Below the pieces are notes generated by a model. The model was not told the DNA's origin. It saw nothing but the letters and a program-made list of their open reading frames with translations, and did no database searches. Source: JBOGGN01 sp050744165 (lineage in GTDB: Bacteria > Actinomycetota > Acidimicrobiia > Acidimicrobiales > Palsa-688). From it: a DNA stretch of 15,078 bases. The position numbers and the translations under genes are program-made. Below are positions 1 through 7,492 of the stretch, one piece after another. Numbering within the stretch: the stretch's first letter is position 1; each line of letters starts with the position of its first letter. The stretch covers positions 1 to 15,078 of the forward strand of contig JBOGGN010000268.1 of assembly GCA_050744165.1 (NCBI GenBank). Direction: 5' to 3'.

Positions 1-884
1 ACCTTTGCCGGCTCCCGGCAGACGCGAAAAGCGATGTCGACCAGCGGCCGGATCATCAAGACGTCTGCTGCCCGTCTTCGTTCGTCGGCTTCCAGCTCGA
101 CCTGGGTGGCATAGCCGCGCATGAAGGGCCGCCCGGCCCAGCTCGAACGCAGCACTAGCGCCAGGGAAGCAAGACGTGGTCCTCGACCGGCGCCGGCCCA
201 GTCGACCAGAACGGGCCCGTCCCTGGTGAAGAAGGTGTTCTTCGGCACCGGATCGGGATGGACGAACGCCTCGGGTAGGTCGCTGGCGTCGTCGGCGTCC
301 TCCAGCGCTCGCCGGAGCGCGCCCAGCTGGTCTCGATCGACGGCCGCGACCCGTGGCTCAATGTCTTGCAGCCAAAGGCGGGCGGCACCCAGCTCGTCCG
401 CCGGCGTGCCCTCCGCGAAATGGTGCAGCGCACCGGCCGGCCGGTCCGCGGCACCCGTGGGCAGCGCCAACTTGTGCAATCGTCCCACGAGCGCGCCCAG
501 CGCCATGACGGGACGAGCAGGCGCGGCCGACTTCGGCGCGGCCCGCACGAAATCAGTCACGAGCACCGACTGACCCTCGTGGATCGACAGCGGCTCGGTA
601 CCGAACGGCCGCTCGGCCGGAAACTCAGCCGCCTGCAACTGTCGAAGCACCGCAAGGTCGCCGAGCGCGCCAGCATGCGGCCGCCGCTCGGAGAACAGTC
701 GAACGAGCAGTGGGGTCGCCTTCACCCGATCGACACGGAACACGCCGACATCCAACTGCCGGATCTTGGCGACGGTGATACCGAACACCTCTTCGAGGTG
801 TGCCGGCAGCCTGTCGACACCTGTGCGCTGATACATCCGCGTGAGCGTGGCGTCGAACGACGGCGCCGGCGGCTGGTCGAGCAC
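1..884 (-). CDS. APH-family phosphotransferase (aminoglycoside/choline kinase-like), 3' end outside window
   Basis: The reverse strand is open from about 884 to the left edge, giving at least 293 residues. The catalytic loop is at residues 209-216 (HPDPVPKN), matching the HxDxxxxN Brenner motif of the APH/choline kinase fold with D211 as presumed catalytic base. The following DWAGAGRGP (D228) fits the metal-binding Asp of the DFG-equivalent motif. Residues 107-112 (VLVTDF) fit the hinge between the nucleotide-binding and C-terminal lobes. The family transfers ATP phosphate to small hydroxylated substrates such as aminoglycosides, macrolides, choline or homoserine; the substrate here cannot be assigned. 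The start is uncertain: GTG at 884 is used, TTG at 893 or 905 is possible, an in-frame TGA lies at 911-909, and none has a convincing ribosome binding site. It lies 34 bp downstream of the membrane-protein gene on the same strand. Family assignment is solid; specificity is unknown. Confidence 0.8.
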   Translation of the reverse strand, partial: MLDQPPAPSFDATLTRMYQRTGVDRLPAHLEEVFGITVAKIRQLDVGVFRVDRVKATPLLVRLFSERRPHAGALGDLAVLRQLQAAEFPAERPFGTEPLSIHEGQSVLVTDFVRAAPKSAAPARPVMALGALVGRLHKLALPTGAADRPAGALHHFAEGTPADELGAARLWLQDIEPRVAAVDRDQLGALRRALEDADDASDLPEAFVHPDPVPKNTFFTRDGPVLVDWAGAGRGPRLASLALVLRSSWAGRPFMRGYATQVELEADERRRAADVLMIRPLVDIAFRVCREPAK

Positions 885-918
885 AAGAAACAAGCTAGAG
901 GCCAATGTTCATTCTTGG

Positions 919-1491
919 TCAGAGTGCGTACTCCCGAGCCTTGTTGGCGTTGGCGATCTGACTGTGGCGTCGCCGCGGATACCACGAGCCCATCCCAATC
1001 AAGAACAGCGCCGCGAGGCTCAAACCGAAGACGCCGATAGGGCCGCCAGTGACCAGATCGACGACGGCGAGGACAGCACTCAGTAGACCGAGGCCCGCAA
1101 AGACGAACCGCGCGCGTTTGTCCAGTGGGCGGGACCGCGCAACGAGGTCGGCGACTTGCACGACACTGGGAGCCAGCGCCGGGTCTCGGACCGGCTCACC
1201 CCGGCGAACCGCGGCGATAACCTGTCCGCCTTGCTCGGCCATGAGATTGTTTGGTCCCGCCCCTCGCCGGTGAGAAAGCAAACCGAAGAAGAGGCCAACG
1301 AGCGACCCCTCCAAAAGGCCGTCCAGCACGGCAGAGGAAGCATCGTGTCCCATAACGCCCAGGAAAACGCCCGTAAAGACGCACAGGGCTCCGCCCACAA
1401 CCAATCCCAGGCGGCCTGGCCGGCCGAGGGCCCAGCCGTCGATGCTCGTCCAGCCCACGGTCTGAAAGTACCCGCCACCGATGGCTGCCAA
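919..1491 (-). CDS. Hypothetical four-helix integral membrane protein
   Basis: I do not recognise the family. The product is about 190 residues with four likely membrane segments in two hairpins: roughly residues 28-48, 53-72, 128-147 and 150-169. Between the hairpins is a hydrophilic loop of about 55 residues (about 73-127), and the C-terminus is basic (YPRRRHSQ onward). No catalytic motif is visible. The start is problematic. TTG at 1491 is the first start codon after an in-frame TGA at 1500-1498 and has no ribosome binding site. Three codons before that TGA lies an in-frame ATG (1509-1507) with a well-placed GAGGGG at 1521-1516. The original protein may therefore have begun MSD-W-HRLAAIGG, with TGG (Trp) now TGA. 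If so, this is a gene with a nonsense mutation that may restart at the TTG or at a later GTG. It sits 45 bp downstream of the kinase stop, and could share its transcript. Confidence 0.6.
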   Translation of the reverse strand: MAAIGGGYFQTVGWTSIDGWALGRPGRLGLVVGGALCVFTGVFLGVMGHDASSAVLDGLLEGSLVGLFFGLLSHRRGAGPNNLMAEQGGQVIAAVRRGEPVRDPALAPSVVQVADLVARSRPLDKRARFVFAGLGLLSAVLAVVDLVTGGPIGVFGLSLAALFLIGMGSWYPRRRHSQIANANKAREYAL

Positions 1492-1509
1492 CCGATGTCA
1501 ATCGCTCAT

Positions 1510-1521
1510 TGTCAACCCCTC
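1510..1521 (-). promoter_or_regulatory. Shine-Dalgarno in front of an interrupted ATG start
   Basis: On the minus strand, GAGGGG (1521-1516) is followed by six bases and then ATG at 1509-1507. That is ideal spacing for an initiation site. The ATG is in frame with the downstream membrane-protein gene but meets TGA at 1500-1498 after three codons. The site matters because it suggests the original start of that gene. Confidence 0.5.
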
Positions 1522-1536
1522 GAACGGGCGGCCCCT

Positions 1537-2828
1537 CTAACGCCTGTCTGAAATCATCATCGGCCCCACGACCGGCGGGAAGCTGACCTCGACCAGGAGC
1601 CCCCCCTCCGGCTGAGGCGTGGCGTGGACCCGAGCCCCGTGGGCATTGGCGATGGCTTGCACGATGGAGAGCCCGAGGCCGACCCCCTCGCCGTGGGCGC
1701 CCGTGCGGTCCCGGGTCATGCGCTGGAAGCACTGGAACAACCGGTCCATCTCCCCCGCCGGGATCACCGGCCCGTCGTTGGCCACCCTCAGCGTGGCCCG
1801 CAGGCCGACCATGCCGGTCGAGACATGCACCGTTCCGGCGGCAACGTTGTGGCGCATGGCGTTGTCGACCAGGTTGATGACCAGCCGCTCGACCAGCCGG
1901 GGGTCGCCCATCAAGGTGGCCGGCATGATGGCTGTTTCCACGTGGAGGTCGAGCCGGTCACGGTCGGCGGCGGGAGTCAACAGCACGCTGTCGGCCACCA
2001 CCGAGAGGTCCACCAGTTCCCGCCGGTCCAGGCCTGCCTCGCCCCGGGCCAGGGTCAAGAGGCCCTCGATGAGCCGCTCCTGCTGGGTGCCGGAGACCAG
2101 CACCCGCTCATGGGCTTCCCGGAGGCTGCCGACGTCGGCGTCGGGATCGGCAGCGCCACCTGGGCCAGCGTCCGCTGGCGGGCCAGCGGCGAGCGCAGCT
2201 CGTGGGAGGCGTTGGCCACGAACCGCCGTTGCGCCGTGAACGCCGTTTCCAGCCGTCCGAGCAGGGCGTTGAACGTCTCGCCCAGGTCCTTCAGCTCGTC
2301 GTCGGGGCCGTCGAGGACGAGGCGCTGGTGGAGGTTGGTGACCGAGAGGTTGCGGGCCGCGGCGGTCATGGTGCGCAGCGGCCGCAGGACCCGGCCGGCC
2401 ATGAGCCAGCCGAACAGGACGGCCAGCGCTGCCACCACTGCCAGCGCGGCCCAGGAGTACAGCGCCAGCTGATGCACCAGGTGGGTGTGTTCGCTCACCA
2501 GTTGCACCTTGGCCCGCTGCGCCTGCGACAGGATCTGGGTCGGGGTGACGCCGGGGTTGGCGGCGAACTGGGCCACGGGGCCGGGCGGCCCCTGGACGGT
2601 CCCGGCAAAGGAGAAGACGGCCTGCCCGCCCCCAGTCCGGGTGACGATGAAGCCGTTGTCGCCCGAGTCGGCCCGGCGCACCAGCACGTTGGTCACGAAC
2701 AAGAGCAGCGCGCCGGAGGCCAGGAACAGGGAGCTGTACACCATCGTGAGCCGCAGCCGCACGGTGCGCCTCGGAAGCCGCGCTGATGCTCGGGACGCCA
2801 GCCAGAGCAGGCGGTGCTTGAAAGGCAT
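1537..2828 (-). pseudogene. Two-component sensor histidine kinase, frameshifted near 2150
   Basis: This is the membrane partner of the response regulator 14 bp upstream. Reading from ATG at 2828: TM1 about residues 27-49, an extracytoplasmic sensor region about 50-120, TM2 about 121-144, a HAMP linker about 145-198, and the H-box with phospho-acceptor H209 (FVANASHELRSPLA). The reading then fails after ...LAQVAL (codon at 2153-2151). The rest of the kinase lies in another frame: ADPDADVGSLREAHERVL, the N-box (LVINLVDNAMRHN), G1 (VANDGPVIP) and G2 (GEGVGLGLSIVQAIANAHGA), ending at 1537. Adding one G (coding strand) at about 2150/2151 restores a continuous protein of about 430 residues, the usual length for OmpR-partner kinases. 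As written, translation from 2828 runs out of frame past the H-box, stops at 2055 and lacks the ATPase domain. This is a real lesion or a one-base assembly error; intact domain motifs on both sides favour a recent event or an error. Confidence 0.85.
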
Positions 2829-2842
2829 GGCTCTTGTGTACC

Positions 2843-3496
2843 TCAGATGCGATAGCCGGACTTGGCAACGGTCTGGATCAGCGGCGGGTCCCCGAGCTTG
2901 GCCCGCAGCCGGCTGATGGTGACCTTGACGGCGTTGGTGAAGGGGTCGGCGGCCTCGTCCCAGACGCGCTCGAGCAGCTCCTCGGCCGACACTGAGCGCC
3001 CCTGGCTGGCCAAGAGCAGCTCCAGGACCCCGAACTCCTTCGGTGCCAGGTCGAGGCTCTGGCCGCCCCGGGCGGCCCGGCGCTGGGCTGCGTCGACCAC
3101 CAAGTCGCCGTGGCGCAGCACCGGCGGGATGGCCGGCTGTGCCCGGCGCACCAGCGCCTGGATGCGGGCCACCAGCGCCGGGAAGTCGAAAGGCTTGGTC
3201 AGGTAGTCGTCGGCGCCGATCCCGAGGCCGTCGACGAGATCGCCGGTGGTGGCGGCCGCCGTCAGCATCAGGATCCGGCTGCGGCAGCCGCGTGCCACCA
3301 GCTCGGTGCAGACCTCGTCGCCGTGCACGACCGGCAGGTCGCGGTCGAGGACGACCACGTCGTAGTCGTTGACCAGCGCCCGCTCCAGGCCGGCCCGGCC
3401 GTCGTAGACGGTGTCGACCGCCATCGGGGTGCGGCGCAGGCCGGTGGCCACCGCGTCGGCCAGTTCCTGGTCGTCCTCGATCACCAGCACCCTCAT
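2843..3496 (-). CDS. OmpR/PhoB-family response regulator
   Basis: The 217-residue product has the standard two-domain layout. The receiver domain (about 1-115) opens with MRVLVIEDDQ, whose acidic pair binds Mg2+. It has the phospho-acceptor Asp in VVVLDRDLP (near residue 51), the conserved Thr in LMLTA and the conserved Lys in TKPFD. The C-terminal winged-helix domain (about 125-217) has the recognition-helix pattern VKVTISRLRAKLG and ends IQTVAKSGYRI, a variant of the common VRGVGYRL ending. It is phosphorylated by a partner kinase and then binds paired direct repeats in DNA. The partner gene follows after 14 bp, so the pair is co-transcribed. ATG at 3496 is chosen because the receiver fold begins exactly there. 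The gene is divergent from the exporter operon, and the shared region carries phased GGTTTCA repeats, implying autoregulation and control of the operon. Confidence 0.93.
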   Translation of the reverse strand: MRVLVIEDDQELADAVATGLRRTPMAVDTVYDGRAGLERALVNDYDVVVLDRDLPVVHGDEVCTELVARGCRSRILMLTAAATTGDLVDGLGIGADDYLTKPFDFPALVARIQALVRRAQPAIPPVLRHGDLVVDAAQRRAARGGQSLDLAPKEFGVLELLLASQGRSVSAEELLERVWDEAADPFTNAVKVTISRLRAKLGDPPLIQTVAKSGYRI

Positions 3497-3518
3497 GGGC
3501 CAAGCATGCGTCAGGCGT

Positions 3519-3569
3519 GGTTTCAAAAGGGTTTCAGCCTCGCCGAAGAGCGTGAAACGTTTCCGAAAC
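3519..3569. promoter_or_regulatory. Probable response-regulator operator: two 11-bp-phased repeat pairs
   Basis: GGTTTCA occurs at 3519-3525 and again at 3530-3536, a period of 11 bp. In the opposite orientation, TGAAACG (3553-3559) and CGAAACC (3564-3570) are again 11 bp apart. The two pairs face each other, one nearer the regulator gene (start 3496) and one nearer the operon (start 3620). A perfect 10-bp palindrome, GAAACGTTTC, lies at 3554-3563 within the right pair. OmpR/PhoB-family proteins bind as head-to-tail dimers to direct repeats about one helical turn apart, so the arrangement fits the adjacent regulator. The assignment to this regulator is inferred from position. Confidence 0.7.
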
Positions 3570-3580
3570 CGCCGGCCCGA

Positions 3581-3586
3581 TATCAC
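3581..3586 (+). promoter_or_regulatory. Possible -10 element of the exporter operon
   Basis: TATCAC at 3581-3586 is a fair -10 match. A 17-bp spacer places the -35 position at 3558-3563 (CGTTTC), inside the right-hand repeat pair, with no good -35 consensus. A regulator bound over a poor -35 is the usual layout for promoters activated by OmpR/PhoB proteins. Transcription would start near 3592, just ahead of the ribosome binding site GAGGAG at 3609-3614. This is inference from pattern only. Confidence 0.35.
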
Positions 3587-3619
3587 TCCTCCCGAACACC
3601 CGAGTTGCGAGGAGCACGA

Positions 3620-4279
3620 ATGCGCCACCAAGGTCGCCCGCCATTGCGGGCAGGGGCGGGGGCCGGGGCGGCGGTCGCCGCCGTCATCGTCATGGGATTG
3701 CTGGTCGCCGCCTGTGGCCACGGTTCGAGTGGGCCCGGGGTGGCGTCGGCTGGGAAATCGACAAGCGGTTCCAACAGCAGCGGCTCCAACAGCAGCGGCT
3801 CGTCGAACAGCTTCGAAGCGCTGCAGTACTCGCAGTGCATGCGGAAGAATGGCGTGCCCGACTTCCCCGACCCCAATAGCCAAGGCCTGATCCAGGTCAA
3901 CGCGGGCCCGGGTAGCGGTCTCAACCCGCGCTCGCCACAGTGGCAGGCGGCCCAGAAGAAGTGCGCCAAGTACGCCCCCGGCGGCGACCTGACGCCAAAG
4001 CAGCAGGCGGCCCAGCAGGCCCAGCTGCTCAAGTTCTCCAAGTGCATGCGGGCCCACGGGATCTCGGACTTCCCCGACCCGAGCAACGGGGGCCTCGCCC
4101 TCAAGGGCGGGCCGGGAAGCGACCTCAACCCGAACGACCCGGGGTTCCAGAACGCCCAGAAGGCGTGCCAGGCCGACGCGCCGGGCGTCCTAGGGGGCGG
4201 GGGCGGCATCGAGATCCGGGGTAGCGGGCCAGGAGCCCCCGGCCCGGTGACCAAGAGCGGGACGGGGGCCAGCAAGTGA
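3620..4279 (+). CDS. Lipoprotein with duplicated two-Cys module, first gene of exporter operon
   Basis: The product is 219 residues. A basic start ([10 protein letters not shown]) and a hydrophobic stretch at about 14-31 end in a lipobox, LLVAAC, with lipidated C32. A Gly/Ser/Asn-rich tether follows (about 33-63); its DNA holds two perfect 15-bp copies (3770-3784, 3785-3799). The mature part is an internal duplication: [16 protein letters not shown] with [15 protein letters not shown], then [16 protein letters not shown] with [15 protein letters not shown]. Each module has two cysteines (C73/C115 and C142/C183), about 41 residues apart, likely disulfides outside the membrane. I recall similar proteins beside actinobacterial ABC exporter operons, but no biochemical function is known to me. 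ATG at 3620 has GAGGAG five bases upstream and fits the signal peptide. The stop overlaps the next start by GTGA. It may bind substrate or assist the adaptors. Confidence 0.85.
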   Translation: MRHQGRPPLRAGAGAGAAVAAVIVMGLLVAACGHGSSGPGVASAGKSTSGSNSSGSNSSGSSNSFEALQYSQCMRKNGVPDFPDPNSQGLIQVNAGPGSGLNPRSPQWQAAQKKCAKYAPGGDLTPKQQAAQQAQLLKFSKCMRAHGISDFPDPSNGGLALKGGPGSDLNPNDPGFQNAQKACQADAPGVLGGGGGIEIRGSGPGAPGPVTKSGTGASK

Positions 4280-5492
4280 GCGTCACCGAACCCTCGACCG
4301 CTGCCGGCTCGCCCCCTCCGGGGGACGGGATGGCGTTCGGCGGGGACTTTTCCCAGACCTTGCAAGGCACCGACGTCACCGCCCCGCCGAGCCCGTCTCG
4401 GCACCGGCGGCGCTGGGTCATCGCCGGGGTCGTCGTGCTGGCCCTGGTGGCCGCTGGCGTGGTCGCCGCCACCCGCCGCGGCGGCGGCACCAACACCAAC
4501 TCGCTGGACAACACCTATCCCACCTCGATCGCCACCGTGAAGCAGCAGTCGCTGTCCTCGCAGACCAGCGTCAGCGCCACCCTGGGTTACGCGGGCAGCT
4601 ACAGCGTCGTCAACCAACTCCAGGGCACGGTGACATCGCTGCCCGCGGTCGGCCAAGTCGTCACCCAGGGCCAGACGCTGTACGACGTCGACGCCGCCCC
4701 GGTGGTCCTCCTGTACGGCACCACCCCGGCCTACCGGACCTTGTCCGTCGGCCTGACCGGCGCCGACGTCGAGCAGCTGAACGCCGACCTGGTGGCCCTC
4801 GGCGACGCCACCTCGTCGCAGGTGAGCCCGACGTCGACCACCTTCAGCGACGCCACCGAGACGGCGGTGAAGAAGCTGCAGGCTGCCCTCGGCGTGACCC
4901 AGAGCGGGAGCCTGACGCTCGGCCAGGCGGTGTTCCTGCCTGGTGCGGTGCGGGTGACGACCGTTCCCGCCACCCTCGGGAGCAGCAGCGCACCGGGGAT
5001 GTCGGTCATCCAGGGCACCTCGACGACACGGCAGGTCACCATCGCCCTCGACGCCGGCCAGCAGTCCGCCATCAAGGTCGGCGACCCGGTCACCATCACC
5101 CTGCCGGACAACACCACCGTCGCCGGCACAGTGACTTCGGTGGGCACCGTGGCCACGACACCGTCCGGCGGGGGCGGCCCCGGCGGGGGCGGTTCGCCCA
5201 CCATCACCGTCGACGTGACGCCCACCAACCCGGCGGCCACCGGCACCTTCGACCAGGCCCCGGTCAACGTGGCCATCACCACCGCCACCGTCGACAACGT
5301 GCTGGTGGTGCCCATCAACGCTCTCCTGGCGCTGGCCAGCGGCGGCTACGCGGTGGAGGTCGTCGATGCGAGCGGGACCGGGGCCCACCGGCTGGTTCCG
5401 GTCAACGTGGGCCTGTTCGACGACGCCCAGGGCCTGGTCCAGGTCCAGCGGTCGGGGCTGGCGGCCGGCCAGCAGATCGTGGTGCCGGGGTC

Positions 5493-5496
<4 letters not shown>
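4276..5496 (+). CDS. HlyD/MacA-like adaptor with peptidoglycan-binding-like domain (adaptor 1)
   Basis: The product is 406 residues. A cytoplasmic tail (1-46, ending in basic SRHRRRW) precedes one membrane anchor at about 47-65; the rest is outside. A beta-barrel/lipoyl-like region begins about 82 ([20 protein letters not shown]) and contains the lipoyl half-motif [17 protein letters not shown]. Residues about 155-222 ([17 protein letters not shown] to [10 protein letters not shown]) match a PG_binding_1-like helical domain. The C-terminal part (about 245-406) holds the membrane-proximal beta domains found in these adaptors, with a Gly-rich loop at 297-307. In Gram-positive bacteria such proteins work with MacB-type ABC transporters as extracellular partners. 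GTG at 4276 overlaps the lipoprotein stop, and the gene overlaps the ATPase gene the same way. It is a paralogue of the last operon gene: [12 protein letters not shown] and the flanking sequence are nearly identical. Confidence 0.85.
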
Positions 5497-6274
<778 letters not shown>

Positions 6275-6278
<4 letters not shown>

Positions 6279-7492
6279 GCGCCAACCAGGGGGTCGCCGC
6301 CGACCTGACCCCCCGCCGGCTGCGCCCCGCCGACCTCGCCCGCCTGGCCAGCATCGGAGTCCGCACCCGCCGGCTGCGGGCCGCCCTTTCCGCCCTCGGC
6401 ATCGCCATCGGGGTGGCCGCCATCGTGGCCGTCCTCGGCCTCTCCGCCTCGTCCCAAGCCGGGCTCTTGTCGGAGATCGACAAGCTGGGCACCAACCTGC
6501 TCACGGTCACCAACGGGCAGAACTTCTTCGGCCAGTCATCCGAGCTGCCCACCGCCGCCCCGGGCATGATCGGCCGCATCGGCCCGGTGACCGGGGTCGA
6601 GGAGACCGGCGCCACCGGCGTCGACGTCTACCGCAGCCCCTACATCCCTTCGGTCAACAGCAATGCCCTCTCGGTGGTGGCCGCCAGCCTCGGCCTCCCG
6701 AAGACGGTCGGCACCACCGTCGCCCAGGGCGCGTACCTGAACGCCGCCAGCCAGCGCCAGCCGGTCGCCGTCCTTGGCGCCGCCTCCGCCCAGCGCCTCG
6801 GCATCGACCACATCTACCCCGGGCTGCGGGTCTGGATCTCGAATCAGTGGTTCTACGTGGTCGGCATCCTCAACCCGGCCGCCCTGACCCCCGAGATCGA
6901 CGACGCGGTGCTGGTCGGCTTCCCGGCCGCCGAGACCTACCTGGGCTTCGATGGCCACCCCTCGACCATCTACCTGCGGGCCCGGACCAACCAAGTCGGC
7001 GCCGTCCAGGCGGTGCTGGCCGAGACGGCCAACCCCGAGGCCCCCAACCAGGTCGACGTCAGCCAGCCTTCCGACGTGCTCGTCGCCCGGGCCAAGACGA
7101 AGGGGGCGCTGAACAGCCTGTTCCTCGGCCTCGGGGCGGTGTCGCTCCTGGTCGGGGCGGTGGGCGTGGCCAACGTGATGCTTATCGGGGTCCTGGAGCG
7201 CCGTTCGGAGATCGGCCTGCGCCGGGCCCTCGGGGCGACCAAGGGCCACATCCGGGCCCAGTTCCTGTCCGAGGCCATCCTGCTGGCGGTCATCGGCGGC
7301 GTACTCGGGGTCGCGGGCGGGGCGGGGGCGACCGCGATCTACGCCAGCGTGAAGGGGTGGGGCGTCGTCGTTCCTCCCCTGGCCTGGGGCGGCGGGTTCG
7401 CGGCCGCCCTCGCCATCGGCGCCGTCGCCGGCCTCCTCCCTGCCCTCCGCGCAGCTCGCATGTCGCCGACCCAGGCCCTGTGGTCGATATGA
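6275..7492 (+). CDS. ABC transporter permease, MacB/FtsX type
   Basis: The product is 405 residues with the MacB topology. A basic N-terminus precedes TM1 (about 36-58, [20 protein letters not shown]). A large extracytoplasmic domain follows (about 60-275, MacB_PCD-like), then three C-terminal helices at about 282-303, 328-350 and 362-386 forming the FtsX domain. The segment after TM2, [19 protein letters not shown], is the coupling-helix signature of MacB-type permeases, which contacts the ATPase. The protein ends with the family-typical [15 protein letters not shown] at 6275 is preferred to TTG at 6269 because it gives the 4-bp ATGA overlap seen at the other operon junctions. With the upstream ATPase it would form the membrane motor, with the two adaptors as external partners. 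Possible roles are export of peptides, lipids or antimicrobial compounds. Confidence 0.93.

Noticed and set aside
3583..5388. 601-codon minus-strand frame opposite the lipoprotein and adaptor 1
   Set aside because: Gly/Arg/Pro-rich shadow of two supported genes; no start context or domains.
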